Shown piece after piece: positions 36,258 through 46,333 of a stretch of DNA of 64,000 bases. Under the pieces are notes generated by a model. It did not search any database. It worked only from the letters and a program-made list of their open reading frames with translations, and was not told the origin of the DNA. Both the position numbers and the translations under genes were made by a program. The DNA is taken from positions 1 through 64,000 of the forward strand of contig NZ_JAAUWV010000005.1 of NCBI RefSeq assembly GCF_014694405.1, in the 5' to 3' direction. This DNA is from Pseudoalteromonas sp. S16_S37 (GTDB lineage: Bacteria; Pseudomonadota; Gammaproteobacteria; Enterobacterales; Alteromonadaceae). Within the stretch, counting starts at the first letter, position 1, and the number at the start of each line of letters is the position of its first letter.

Positions 36258-37814
36258 TTAAACTTTTACTGTTTTACGGTTAATACCGTATTCTCTTAGC
36301 TTGTTGGCAACCGCTGTGTGGCTAAGTCCCAAACGCTTAGCTAACTGTCTAGAGCTTGGATACGCCGGATAGAGCTTTCTCAACAAAGTGGCTTCAAAGC
36401 GCTTTACAGCCTGCTCTAAAGACCCTTCGAAATCTGATTCTAAATATCCTAAGTCATGCGTAAACGTTGGTAGTTGCATATGTTCAACTCGCAACTCCTG
36501 ATCATCAAGTAAAGAGACTGCGCGATAGATTGAGTTTTCTAACTGACGAACATTACCGGGCCACGGATATTGCTCTAAAAACTCTAAACAGTCCTCAGAC
36601 AGCTTTGGTGCAGGATGCCCGTTTTGTTGCGCATATTTTTGAATAAAGTGTTCCGATAAAGGGCCTATATCTGCTTTTCTATCCCGCAAAGGTGCAATTT
36701 CCAACGTTAATACGTTGATACGATAATATAGGTCTTCCCTAAAGCTTCCCTCTTGTACCATCGCAGGTAAGTCTTTTTGCGTTGCGGCAATAATGCGTAC
36801 ATTTACTTTAACTTCATTTTCATCACCTACCTTTCGAAAGGTGCCATCTTGTAAAAATCGCAGCAGCTTAGTTTGCAGCTGCCTAGACATTTCACCTACT
36901 TCGTCTAGAAATACAGTACCGCCATCAGCTTGTTCCAATACACCACGTTTTGGCGCCGTGCTTTCCTCATATCCGGCATATCCGAATAATTCAGACTCTG
37001 CAACATCATCAGGTAACGAAGCACAAGATAAAGCAATAAACGGTTTCAAAGAACGATTTGAAGCGTAATGGCAAGCTCTCGCTAATAGCTCTTTACCCGT
37101 TCCAGTTTCACCTGTGATCAAAATAGGCGCTTCAAGTTGCGCCATTTTTCTCGCTTCTCGAACAACTCGACGCATAGCCGTACTATGATTGTGAATGGTT
37201 GCGAAACTCTCCTGACCATAGCGACGAAATGCACTTACTTGCTGCCCTAATCGACTTTGAGATTTGATGTTGATCACCGCACCAGCTAGCACATCTCGCT
37301 CATTTCCTTGCGGCACTGAGATAGGCAAAATATCTGCAATATAGTCTTCCCCGCCAACTTCCACTCGGGTTGTTTGACCTAAGACTTCTTTACCTTCAAG
37401 CCAGCGCGTAAAATTAAACCCTTTTAGTAAATTATTGATATTTGCACCAATAATTTCAGACTCAGGCTGATTTAGGTCTTTGCTTGCAGCATCGTTGCAA
37501 TGACGAACCCACCCTTTGGCATCTATCGATATCACCCCATCAGGCAAAGCACTTAACAGGGTATAAAGTTCATTATGTTCTCTCTCAGAAGGTAAGAACG
37601 CCGTGGTTCTAACGTCTTCAACGCCATCTATCAATCTGATTTCCGGCATTATTTTTTGAAATTGTTCAAATTCTATCGGTGGGAAACTGACGTACATTCG
37701 ACAATTCACCGAATCAACTTCAATACCCTTTAAATCAACTTGATAACTAACCAATATGTTAAGTATTTCTTGGGCAATACCGATTCGGTCTGCACAATGA
37801 ATTTCAAGACGCAT
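36258..37814 (-). CDS. tyrR: TyrR/PhhR family aromatic amino acid regulator
   Basis: A 518-aa regulator. N-terminal ACT domain (MRLEIHCADRIGIAQEIL), PAS domain (about 78-190), AAA+ domain with Walker A GETGTGKE, Walker B GGTVFLDEVGEMS, and a C-terminal helix-turn-helix SSRQLAKRLGLSHTAVANKL. SELFGYAGYEESTAPKRG replaces the GAFTGA loop, so it should act on sigma-70 promoters like E. coli TyrR and Pseudomonas PhhR, not as a sigma-54 activator. ATG at 37814 has GAGGA upstream and matches the family start. Its own upstream region and the hpd region carry TyrR-type boxes, pointing to control of tyrosine catabolism. Confidence 0.94.
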   Translation of the reverse strand: MRLEIHCADRIGIAQEILNILVSYQVDLKGIEVDSVNCRMYVSFPPIEFEQFQKIMPEIRLIDGVEDVRTTAFLPSEREHNELYTLLSALPDGVISIDAKGWVRHCNDAASKDLNQPESEIIGANINNLLKGFNFTRWLEGKEVLGQTTRVEVGGEDYIADILPISVPQGNERDVLAGAVINIKSQSRLGQQVSAFRRYGQESFATIHNHSTAMRRVVREARKMAQLEAPILITGETGTGKELLARACHYASNRSLKPFIALSCASLPDDVAESELFGYAGYEESTAPKRGVLEQADGGTVFLDEVGEMSRQLQTKLLRFLQDGTFRKVGDENEVKVNVRIIAATQKDLPAMVQEGSFREDLYYRINVLTLEIAPLRDRKADIGPLSEHFIQKYAQQNGHPAPKLSEDCLEFLEQYPWPGNVRQLENSIYRAVSLLDDQELRVEHMQLPTFTHDLGYLESDFEGSLEQAVKRFEATLLRKLYPAYPSSRQLAKRLGLSHTAVANKLREYGINRKTVKV

Positions 37815-37884
37815 TTGTTCCTCAAAAGGGGGTAGCACAACTTAGTAGGATCATACTCTAAGAATAGCTACTGGACTAGAATAA

Positions 37885-37902
37885 TGTAAACTATTTTGCA
37901 CA
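37885..37902 (-). promoter_or_regulatory. TyrR-type box upstream of tyrR
   Basis: TGTAAA-CTATTT-TGCACA, 71 bases before the tyrR start, keeps the essential G-N14-C spacing of the TGTAAA-N6-TTTACA consensus (10 of 12 positions). Suggests autoregulation. The surrounding 37815-38215 stretch is AT-rich and holds no gene. Confidence 0.55.
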
Positions 37903-38215
37903 AATCAGCCGATTTAATCAGTAAAAATACTGTTTATTTGTAATCTCATAATGAATTAGGATTAATTTTTAAGAAAATAGCGCGTCCAATTTTCATATTT
38001 ATCGACGCATCTAACGCTATCTTCTCAACGCATCAAAGAACTATTCAGAGCTAAAACAAACTTATTTGTTAGTACTTACATACACGGCATAACTTAATTT
38101 GGTGACATTTCTAAAAACTTATTTAAATACTTAGTTAGCACTATGATTTTTTTAACTTTTTATCCTACTCTTAATATCAAGCAAGAATAAATCACAGTCA
38201 AAATGTACGCACCTT

Positions 38216-38243
38216 TTGGCAACGAAATTACCTTTCGTACAAT
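38216..38243 (+). promoter_or_regulatory. promoter of the PGA-like cluster, with palindrome in the spacer
   Basis: -35 TTGGCA (38216-38221), 16-base spacer, -10 TACAAT (38238-38243), five of six matches in each hexamer. Nearly the whole spacer is the inverted repeat ACGAAA-TTACC-TTTCGT (38222-38227 with 38233-38238), a plausible operator. The start would lie near 38250, leaving a very short leader with GAGGT at 38256-38260 before a GTG start at 38266. Confidence 0.65.
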
Positions 38244-38265
38244 AATATTAAGCATGAGGTAGTGA

Positions 38266-40224
38266 GTGTCAGTCATACAGCAGCTCAAGTCCATTCAAAA
38301 AAGCGCCGCTTTTTGGTCTCTAATTGTGTTAGCTTCGCTCGTACTATTAGCCCAGTACGCTGGCATACTTCAGCCTCTCAATGCAGTGACGTACACCTTA
38401 TTCAATCACTTTGATAACAATCAGCAAAGCAATATCGTGCTCGTTGAAAGCACTCAATTAAGTCACGAGCACACGCAATTGGTCACACAAATTTCTCACT
38501 ATCACCCCAAGGCTATTGTGGTTTTTTCTAACGAGCAACTAGATAAACCTGCTGGGATAAATAATGTGTTTTACATTGGCTTTAATAACTCCCCTTGCCA
38601 AAAGCCAATTTCGACATGGCTTGGGGCTGATATCGTTTTTGAACCTAAAGGAATGCAATGTAATAGTTGGCTCAACGACCTATTCCAACCACCACTAACA
38701 CAGCAGCTGATTGACTTCAGTTTACCTATTTCCAGTTTGCCAAAATTTACCAGTAAAAGAGTGTTATCTGATGACCTTTTTAGCACACAAATTAGCGATA
38801 AAATTATATTTATTAGCCAACAAACTAACAGCTACGGCCATAACTTAAATGCGCCTGGTCTAGATAGTTTAGCCAACCCTGTATACCTGTATGCCTACTT
38901 AGCGCATAGTCTAGATAAACAAACACTGGTGAGCTTAGTACCCAACTATGTTTGTATGCTTGCACAACTGGCTTTACTCTTTCTATTAGTTGCCTTTTAT
39001 CAAAAATATACGCTTAGTTTTAATCTAAAGCTCGCCGTATTACTGAGTATAACTTGGCTGCTAATGAGTTATTTTGTAGTTCAGTATTTAAAACTCCTCA
39101 TGCCCACCACCCAACTGCTACTCAGTACATGGCTGGCTTTGTTATGGGTTTTCTTTCACAGTAAATGGTCGGAAGAGCAAAATCTGTCACGGCTTGTTGA
39201 TGATGTAGAGCAACGTATGTTTGGCCGCTACCTACCCAAGTCAATTATTGAAAATGCCTCCCCATGGGAAGCAATAATCAAATTGGTAAACCAACAACTT
39301 AGTCTCGAGAAAAGTATTTTTCTTGCACGTGTAGAAGGCGATCATAGATTACGAGAGATTCATGCCGTTAATTGCCAACTGAGCGATATATTAGAGTTAC
39401 GCCGTGATTATGAGCGCGCACCTTACAGCGATGCCATAAAAGAGCTTGGTGTTGTTAAAGTGTCGCGTCCGTTTTTTAAAACACTCGGAACAAACGAGCT
39501 ACAGTACATTACGCCTTTAATGTACGCCGGAGATATTCGCGGCTTTTGGGCTTTAACCATCATCCAAGACAAAAAATTCATCGAACAAGCCTTTAAACGC
39601 AATGTAAACCGATTTTCCAGCCAAATCGGTGAGCTGCTATACCACTTTAGAATGTACACAGCGCAGCAAAGTACAAACGAGCAAACGCTAACACGCGCTC
39701 TTACACTTAGATTGTCAGAGCCATTGAGTAAAAAGGTTTCTTCCTCAGTAGCTGCCATGGAGCAAAAGCTATCAACACTTGAGCACATCGCTGATAAGCA
39801 ACATACAGCAAGCGTTGTATTTAATTTGTTCGGTCAAGTTATGCAGCTCAATAGCGCTTTTGAGCGGCTCGCGCAGCAACAAGCGTTACTGATATTCAAT
39901 ATGAATTCGCTAGACCTTTTAATGTCTGTCAGTGAGTTATCTATGAGCGAAGCGAAGGGTAAGTTGCGATATCTGACGCTCAATAAAAGCGAATTTAAAT
40001 TATTGGTTGTGATGTCTGAGCGTCACTATGTTTTACGCGCATCGAGTATAGATAAAACGGCAAGTAGCAGCGAGTCTGACACCCCCTTTTCAATCTCGGG
40101 CATTTTGTTTGAATTTGTAGACATCACAGAGCTACTTAGCGGTTTGCAAATGCCACACATATTGCTCAATCAGCTCACAGATAACTTTGACCAATACCAA
40201 GATGACAGTTGGGATACGCCATAA
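38266..40224 (+). CDS. CHASE2-like membrane sensor, first gene of PGA-like cluster
   Basis: A 652-aa protein. One N-terminal membrane helix (15-35), a periplasmic CHASE2-like domain (about 40-222, including SNIVLVESTQLS and HPKAIVVFSNE), then three closely spaced helices (about 225-298), the topology typical of CHASE2 sensors. The cytoplasmic part has a GAF-like region (about 330-460) and a PAS-like region (about 510-625, VVFNLFGQVMQLNSAF to FEFVDITELL). No kinase, cyclase or phosphodiesterase output domain is present, so signalling would be through protein contact, perhaps with the synthase. GTG start with GAGGT five bases before. The stop overlaps the next ATG (TAATG). Assignment of individual domains is by eye. 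Confidence 0.7.
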   Translation: MSVIQQLKSIQKSAAFWSLIVLASLVLLAQYAGILQPLNAVTYTLFNHFDNNQQSNIVLVESTQLSHEHTQLVTQISHYHPKAIVVFSNEQLDKPAGINNVFYIGFNNSPCQKPISTWLGADIVFEPKGMQCNSWLNDLFQPPLTQQLIDFSLPISSLPKFTSKRVLSDDLFSTQISDKIIFISQQTNSYGHNLNAPGLDSLANPVYLYAYLAHSLDKQTLVSLVPNYVCMLAQLALLFLLVAFYQKYTLSFNLKLAVLLSITWLLMSYFVVQYLKLLMPTTQLLLSTWLALLWVFFHSKWSEEQNLSRLVDDVEQRMFGRYLPKSIIENASPWEAIIKLVNQQLSLEKSIFLARVEGDHRLREIHAVNCQLSDILELRRDYERAPYSDAIKELGVVKVSRPFFKTLGTNELQYITPLMYAGDIRGFWALTIIQDKKFIEQAFKRNVNRFSSQIGELLYHFRMYTAQQSTNEQTLTRALTLRLSEPLSKKVSSSVAAMEQKLSTLEHIADKQHTASVVFNLFGQVMQLNSAFERLAQQQALLIFNMNSLDLLMSVSELSMSEAKGKLRYLTLNKSEFKLLVVMSERHYVLRASSIDKTASSSESDTPFSISGILFEFVDITELLSGLQMPHILLNQLTDNFDQYQDDSWDTP

Positions 40225-43200
40225 TGGACTGGGTGCTTCCTTTATTTCCCACAGGCAGTGGCCTTAGCCAATCTGTGATAACCACCGTTTGGGTTGGTAT
40301 CGCAATTGTGTGTTTTTTTAATCTGAGATTTGGTTTTCCCTTAACGGGTCTTGTAGTACCTGGATACATAGTGCCGCTGTTAATCGTCAGCCCAACGTCA
40401 GCCGTCGTCATTTTTATTGAGGCCATTGTCGTATACTGGATTATGCGATTGAGCGCACAGCTGCTCATGGAAAAGTTTGGCTATGCAGAGATGTTTGGTC
40501 GAGATCGATTCTTTGCCATCATCTTAATTAGTATTTTAGTGCGCGTAGCCATGGATAGTATGCTGTGGCCAATGATTGCCAATGAACTCAGGTTGTGGGA
40601 TATCAGTTTTGATTACGCTTCAGATCTGCACAGCTTAGGGCTGGTGATCATAGCCTTAGCTGCCAACGTGATGTGGAACCATGGTTTTAAATATGGGGTG
40701 AAGATCACTACTGTGCAACTACTATGTACTTATCTTATCGTGCGCTATGTACTTATGCCCTTTACCAATTTTAGTATTGCTAACTTGGCGATTATGTACG
40801 AAGCCGTTGCGGCCTCAATTGTCGCAGCGCCAAAGGCCTACATTATTTTAGTGCTCACGGCATTTATCGCGTCACGTGCAAATTTGCGTTATGGCTGGGA
40901 ATTCAACGGAATTTTACTCCCAGCATTACTTGCCCTACAGTTGCTTCAACCCAGCAAATTATTAACATCGTTTATCGAAACCGCCGTTATTTTGCTCATC
41001 GGTGGCACGCTATTACACTTTACGCGACTCAAAAGCGCCAATTTGGAAGGGGCAAGGTTACTGCTATTTTTCTTTAATATTGGTTTTGCATACAAGCTAG
41101 CACTCAACTACGCGCTCGTGCACTTTTACCCCACCGTTAAAGTGACTGATACCTTTGCATTTGGCTATATGTTATCAACATTATTAGCACTGAAAATATA
41201 TCAAAAAAGCGCACTGGGTCTTATTATTAGAGCTACATTTCAAACCTCCATTCTTGGCGGTGCGCTGGCCATTGTCATTGGCTTTTTGATTATGTTCTTA
41301 CCAAGCTTGTTAGACGTAAAAAAAACGACTGACATAACCCAAGCGTCTAAACCTGTATCGATATCAGCACAACTAAGTGATTATAGAAGCGCACTATATA
41401 CCGCCAGTCAGACACCATTCTCGATAGGTCAATATCAACATAACTTGAATATAAATCAGTTTAAAAGTGCCGTTAACTTGTTGGCTAACAACAGAGAAAA
41501 CCTCAAAAAAATCAAACAAGCAACTGAGATATTTAATGAAATTGGTTTTGGATTACAACAAGGTAGTAATTATCTATACATTCAAGATTTGACTGAACAC
41601 ACGCCTCGAGGGCTATTTGTTTTAGCAAAAAATCCAACCGCTGCACATATAGTTACAGTGCCCTATCCAACCAGTGAAAGAAGGGCAAGTGACACCGCAG
41701 GCATGTTATTTGAATACTTACAAAGTAGTGCTCTGGCGATAGGAACGGCAAAAACATCGTTAGACAATACACTGAGTGTGCCACAAAGTGCTTATTACCA
41801 AGCGTTTATAGAGGCAATAAATTTGCCTGAAGTACTACAAATTAGAGAGCTTACCAAGCAAAGTAAAAAAACACTTCCTACGAGCTATACAGACAAAGCG
41901 TGCCAAGCCTGGGTTTTTAATCAACTTCCCGACTCGATTAGTCAAAATCAGCTACGGGATCTGCTGTCATGTGATGATTTTTCATTCGGTTTGGTGTTAG
42001 CAAGCAATCTACCATACCCAAACTACTCCTCTGATATGCTAGAAGTTTACATTAACAGCGAAAACTATATCCATTTGCTCGCGCAAATGTCACTAAAACA
42101 AAGTGGGGATAGGCTCCCTGTAGCACATCATCACCTGTCAGTCGTACAAGCAATCGATGATTATGCGCCACATATAAGTGCCAAAGGTAGTGGCTATTTT
42201 ACCGAGTTATCACACAAAGATGCTGCCCTGTGGGAATTTGAAATACTCAGACCGCTGTTGCAAATATCGGATGAACTAGCGCAACATCCTTTGGATGTAA
42301 ATATTGCTAACCAATTGGCCAATATCAATAAAATAGCGCATTTAAAAGGTTATCAGATTACGCGCATTAGTGATGCACAAAATGACTACTTGATGATTTC
42401 TCCTCGCCCTGAGCCTCGCTATTTTCAACTTGGTCAAGGCCTATATTTCATTCGCTTAGGACAAGCGAATCTAACCAATATTCAAGTCCCTCGGCCTCTT
42501 TTTGAAAGCCATACCTTAAAGTTTTCTGGCGCGTTGTATAGTTCAGCTCACTCTAAATCTCTGATGATAGCAGGCGCTCACCCGCTTGCCTCCCCAGCCG
42601 CTAATGTCATGAAACCAACCAATACAACGTCGTTATTCAATGTGTTTCATCAAAGCCTATTGCGTTACTACCAAGCACAACCCGTACTCAATTTACAAAT
42701 TCGCAGTCATAGTGCGCCCTCGAAGGTGCGACCCACTGCAATATCTTTTATCAATACAACACCGAGTGACAGCCACAACAACTTACTTGCCCAGTTAGAT
42801 AAGGCCTTAGTTGAACTTGGTGTAGACTATGAGATTGTGACTGGCCAACAAGCAACCCGCGGATTAGAAATAGGCTCATCGGCTCAAACTGGGTATGAAG
42901 TTTTTGCCGCTAATAGCGAATTAGCAGCACTGTGGTTAGCGTCTGATTACAAACAGCACTTTGCCACCTCAAGCAAAACCTTACGGCAGCGTTTAACCGC
43001 AATATCATCGAGCACATCAATACTGCAAATAAAAATGGGGGACATTGGAGCGAGTACTTGGCTGGATTTATCTACAATGCAGCGTGCTACGCTTAAAGAA
43101 CTAACAGAGAACTATGCAAAAACACTGCATTTACCTTACCTTAGCAAGCTATGTGAAGCACAACCCAACTGCTACCTTGAGGCCGCTTACATTACAGATC

Positions 43201-43331
43201 TGAATGAATTTGCCCTACTCGTTAGGAAAAACGACTATCTCATGGCGATGTACTTACCAACCAGAAATACACTGGTAGACAAGCAAAACTATACCAGTAA
43301 TACACCGGGGGATAACCATGTTTTACATTAG
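40224..43331 (+). CDS. pgsC: PgsC/CapC-type protein with large C-terminal extension
   Basis: A 1035-aa membrane protein (ATG 40224). Residues about 1-375 are a polytopic PgsC/CapC-like domain, apparently in two halves (FNLRFGFPLTGLVVPGYIVPLLI and ANLRYGWEFNGILLPALLAL are parallel pieces). PgsC in Bacillus is ~150 aa and works with PgsB in poly-gamma-glutamate synthesis. The remaining ~650 residues have no PgsC counterpart; they contain two tandem segments (about 475-622 and 752-905) that resemble the small hydrolase-like protein at 45.6 kb but have lost its histidines (VPYP and VPRP for VPH; IRE and IRS for IHG). Overlaps the next gene by 14 bases. Confidence 0.78.
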   Translation: MDWVLPLFPTGSGLSQSVITTVWVGIAIVCFFNLRFGFPLTGLVVPGYIVPLLIVSPTSAVVIFIEAIVVYWIMRLSAQLLMEKFGYAEMFGRDRFFAIILISILVRVAMDSMLWPMIANELRLWDISFDYASDLHSLGLVIIALAANVMWNHGFKYGVKITTVQLLCTYLIVRYVLMPFTNFSIANLAIMYEAVAASIVAAPKAYIILVLTAFIASRANLRYGWEFNGILLPALLALQLLQPSKLLTSFIETAVILLIGGTLLHFTRLKSANLEGARLLLFFFNIGFAYKLALNYALVHFYPTVKVTDTFAFGYMLSTLLALKIYQKSALGLIIRATFQTSILGGALAIVIGFLIMFLPSLLDVKKTTDITQASKPVSISAQLSDYRSALYTASQTPFSIGQYQHNLNINQFKSAVNLLANNRENLKKIKQATEIFNEIGFGLQQGSNYLYIQDLTEHTPRGLFVLAKNPTAAHIVTVPYPTSERRASDTAGMLFEYLQSSALAIGTAKTSLDNTLSVPQSAYYQAFIEAINLPEVLQIRELTKQSKKTLPTSYTDKACQAWVFNQLPDSISQNQLRDLLSCDDFSFGLVLASNLPYPNYSSDMLEVYINSENYIHLLAQMSLKQSGDRLPVAHHHLSVVQAIDDYAPHISAKGSGYFTELSHKDAALWEFEILRPLLQISDELAQHPLDVNIANQLANINKIAHLKGYQITRISDAQNDYLMISPRPEPRYFQLGQGLYFIRLGQANLTNIQVPRPLFESHTLKFSGALYSSAHSKSLMIAGAHPLASPAANVMKPTNTTSLFNVFHQSLLRYYQAQPVLNLQIRSHSAPSKVRPTAISFINTTPSDSHNNLLAQLDKALVELGVDYEIVTGQQATRGLEIGSSAQTGYEVFAANSELAALWLASDYKQHFATSSKTLRQRLTAISSSTSILQIKMGDIGASTWLDLSTMQRATLKELTENYAKTLHLPYLSKLCEAQPNCYLEAAYITDLNEFALLVRKNDYLMAMYLPTRNTLVDKQNYTSNTPGDNHVLH

Positions 43332-45591
43332 ATGGTTCATCCTTTTGAGTGTAATAATGGCGCTTACCATCTTCTCTTTTACGCAAGTAAAACAGCTGGT
43401 TATTTGGTTAAACAGTGCAAAACCTTTACTAGAAAAACAAAGCTCTGAAACCCGCTCAAATGTACATTGGCTCACGCAGGATAAACCGCTAATTTATACT
43501 TTCACGGCATCTCAAACTGCCTCAATCAGAGTTTTGTCTAATGCCATTTTTAGTCAATCGGATTATCAGCAAACGGCTGACTATGCCACCGAATATACGC
43601 TGCTAGATGCTGACCAAGGTGTATTAAGCCAAGCTGTTTATCACCATACCTCTAAATTGGCACGTGATGAGCAACAGCAGCAAGTCAAGCAAATCATAGA
43701 AAATCGCCAAAGTTTAGCGGTATCTACAGGGCAGTCTTTTTATCTAAATCATAGCCAATTTAAAAATGCCACTGCAATTGCTTTTAGGTTGATCCCTGAC
43801 AGCCCGGTACTACAAGGTGTGGTAATAAGGGTGCATAGCAAGGAAAAAACCAGTCCAACAGATATCTACAGCGCTTGGCTTAGATACCCCCTACCTTGGC
43901 GCGCACGTATTAGCAACTATCACACATTGGGGGCTAATGCTTTAAGCGAGCAAGAGATATTCAACGCAGTAAAATTTGATTGGCGAAAACTCGCGCCGCA
44001 AGGTGTACCCAACGTTGACTTTACAACCGACACACTATACGAAACGCTACCCTATAACATTCAAAGCTATGATTTTTCAGCTTCACAGCTCAGTTTAGAC
44101 GGGTTTTTCACGGACCAAACTCTGTCAGCCTCCATCGATGTTGCGCAGCAGCAAGACATTTACTTTTCTACAACCGCTCCCGAAGCACTGACAATTAGAT
44201 GGTATGACCATAATCAATGGCAGCCTGCGCAACAATTAACAGCCATAAAGACCAACACTACAAATCTGTACAAACTGCCTAATGTCCAAAGTGGAATGCT
44301 CACTATAAAATCGGATACAGCGGTGCTATCTCAATGGTTTTTAGCTGATAGGCAGCCCATTGATCCATTACATAGCCAGTATTATCAATTGAGCAATCAA
44401 GATATTGTCAGATACAGCGTCACATCAGATAGCCATCTTAAATTAGATGTGCGCGCTAAAGGACACACGCGGTTAAAGGTCAATATTTATGATCAACAAG
44501 ACACCCTTATCAATAGTTACATTGCTGTTCTCGAGGCTCATAATTCCCAGTTTGATAGGGTCATAAACGAAGATACTCAACGCACAACCATTGCCGCTAG
44601 CAACCAATTATACCTGCATCGAGTACCACCAAATAGCGCCTATATAACCGTGCAAAGCGACAGCCCAATGGCCTTTAAACTTTATGTACGCAAAGCAACA
44701 TACCACTATCAGGCTACGTTATGTGACACACCATGCGACGAACAACCCAGTGCTTTTTTTGACATTCCTCCATGGTACCTACAAAAAGCCGACAATGATT
44801 ACGAACTGGCGTCACAAAACAAAACTGTCACAGTCAGACTATTCTCAGAGCCACCAGCTCAAGACGTTAAACAGACAGCTTATGTCAGCAGAGACTTATC
44901 ACGTGATTTGGCCATTGCCAACACAGCTTTAATCAATTCGCCAAAGCCCTATTACTTACCAAAAGAAGTATTTAAAAATTATCATTATGCGCAAATTGAT
45001 GTGCAACTAGCGCATAGCTTACTAAATCGTGAATCTCTCAATGCAGCAGAGTTAATTGTAAAATCGAGTCGCCCTCCATTGGTTTATGAGCTTGATATAC
45101 AAGCGCCCACTAGTGCAACCAAAGCCGCGATACTCAGCAACGCACAACGATTATTTGCCAATGTTGGCGATAATCGACCTTGGACAAAGCAACGCCTGTA
45201 TAAACTTGATGCCAACACAACATTGCACCTTAACTACCAAAAGGCCCCGTATAGTGTCGTGGTAAAAGCCTATGCCACTTCTCCCTTTGCAGCTGCAATT
45301 GAGTTATCGACTCAAATAAGCGGCCGATTCAGTGAACAACTAAATCAGACATACAGTTTTGAAAAAAAACGTACGCAGTTATACCCAAGCTCAACAACTC
45401 AGGCATTTATGCTTCACCCGAGTTTAGGTGAGTTGGTAACTTACCCAAGTATGACAATACCGCTTGGTTCAGATATTAGCGAACTTAATAGCTTGATATT
45501 AAAATCAAATAAAGACATATGGATAACTGTTATTGAAGAATTTGCAGAGCACGCACACACGCTCAATTGGTGGTTAAATGAAGATAATTAA
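43318..45591 (+). CDS. large envelope protein of the PGA-like cluster
   Basis: A 757-aa protein with an N-terminal membrane anchor or signal (about 5-25) and an otherwise soluble, beta-rich periplasmic body. No catalytic motif or known family recognised. Residues about 354-462 (YYQLSNQDIVRYSV, then LKLDVRAKGHTRLKVNIYDQ and ITVQSDSPMAFKLYVRK) resemble two segments of the 1418-aa gene product downstream, so the two proteins share a beta-domain. Four cysteines are near each other (CDTPCDEQ at about 468-475 supplies two). Coupled by 14-base overlaps at both ends. A role in export or assembly of the polymer is an inference from context. Confidence 0.65.
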   Translation: MFYIRWFILLSVIMALTIFSFTQVKQLVIWLNSAKPLLEKQSSETRSNVHWLTQDKPLIYTFTASQTASIRVLSNAIFSQSDYQQTADYATEYTLLDADQGVLSQAVYHHTSKLARDEQQQQVKQIIENRQSLAVSTGQSFYLNHSQFKNATAIAFRLIPDSPVLQGVVIRVHSKEKTSPTDIYSAWLRYPLPWRARISNYHTLGANALSEQEIFNAVKFDWRKLAPQGVPNVDFTTDTLYETLPYNIQSYDFSASQLSLDGFFTDQTLSASIDVAQQQDIYFSTTAPEALTIRWYDHNQWQPAQQLTAIKTNTTNLYKLPNVQSGMLTIKSDTAVLSQWFLADRQPIDPLHSQYYQLSNQDIVRYSVTSDSHLKLDVRAKGHTRLKVNIYDQQDTLINSYIAVLEAHNSQFDRVINEDTQRTTIAASNQLYLHRVPPNSAYITVQSDSPMAFKLYVRKATYHYQATLCDTPCDEQPSAFFDIPPWYLQKADNDYELASQNKTVTVRLFSEPPAQDVKQTAYVSRDLSRDLAIANTALINSPKPYYLPKEVFKNYHYAQIDVQLAHSLLNRESLNAAELIVKSSRPPLVYELDIQAPTSATKAAILSNAQRLFANVGDNRPWTKQRLYKLDANTTLHLNYQKAPYSVVVKAYATSPFAAAIELSTQISGRFSEQLNQTYSFEKKRTQLYPSSTTQAFMLHPSLGELVTYPSMTIPLGSDISELNSLILKSNKDIWITVIEEFAEHAHTLNWWLNEDN

Positions 45592-46333
45592 GTTAATTTA
45601 CATTACCGTTTTACTTGCTTGTTGGCCCAGTTATGCAAATGCGCAGCTGCCGTCAGTAGCAGCACTAAAAAGCTGGTTTGATAATCCACATGCGATAGCC
45701 CCATGGGTGTATAAAACCCATAACAACCAATACCGCTTAATTGCGCAAAGCAAAGCCTTAGGAGGAGGCCATCTTTGGTATCACCCTGACGCAGAACCTT
45801 GTGTTGTTTCTGTCCCGCACCAATTTTTTGACCAATATACGCTCACTATCAGCTCAGCAATTTTCGAGAATTTATGCCAAGTCATGGTAAGCAACTCCCA
45901 TCATAGGCATAGCGACCAAGTTGATGGGCAAACGATGGATCTGTCTACCAGAGCAAGCAGCCTGCACCACAATGCAATTTTAGCCTATCAAGCACGCTAT
46001 CCTCTGGCAAAAATATTCCAAATTCATGGTTCTAGTAAAAAAAAGCGTAACTCGCCTACCGGCAAAAATGCTGACTTTATTGTCAGCCAAGGAGCAATCA
46101 GCACCGCAGCGATACAGCAATTATCACAGTGTTTACGTCAAATTAGCTCGGCAAGTTACGACTATCCAAGGCAAATCAACGAACTTGGTGGTACAAAAAA
46201 TGTAATGCATCAATTAGCACTCACCCCAGGCTCTTTTTTTCACATTGAAATTAGCCGTTCAATGCGTCTAAAACTGATAGAAAATAACCAGTTAATGGAA
46301 CAGCTTACTTTATGCTTGCGCTACGCCTTATAA
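45578..46333 (+). CDS. putative zinc hydrolase (PGA hydrolase/amidohydrolase-like)
   Basis: A 251-aa secreted protein: signal peptide 1-22 (SYANAQ). Possible catalytic pieces in order: VSVPHQFFDQYT (H81, D85), SNSHHRHSD (H108-H111), DLSTRASSLHH (D121, H130/131), FQIHGSS (H150) and FFHIEISRSMR (E224). This order (PH, then HR, then HG, then a C-terminal ExxR) resembles zinc hydrolases such as gamma-PGA hydrolase and N-formylglutamate amidohydrolase; it is a motif-level resemblance only. It could trim or release the polymer, replacing the hydrolases found in Bacillus. Two degenerate copies lie in the PgsC-type protein. Overlaps neighbours on both sides (14 and 22 bases). Confidence 0.6.
   Translation: MKIIKLIYITVLLACWPSYANAQLPSVAALKSWFDNPHAIAPWVYKTHNNQYRLIAQSKALGGGHLWYHPDAEPCVVSVPHQFFDQYTLTISSAIFENLCQVMVSNSHHRHSDQVDGQTMDLSTRASSLHHNAILAYQARYPLAKIFQIHGSSKKKRNSPTGKNADFIVSQGAISTAAIQQLSQCLRQISSASYDYPRQINELGGTKNVMHQLALTPGSFFHIEISRSMRLKLIENNQLMEQLTLCLRYAL

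Noticed and set aside
38251-38270. Sequence resembling an RfaH ops site (GGTAG...) before the PGA-like cluster
   Set aside because: Only part of the ops consensus matches and it coincides with the Shine-Dalgarno; no JUMPstart element is present.
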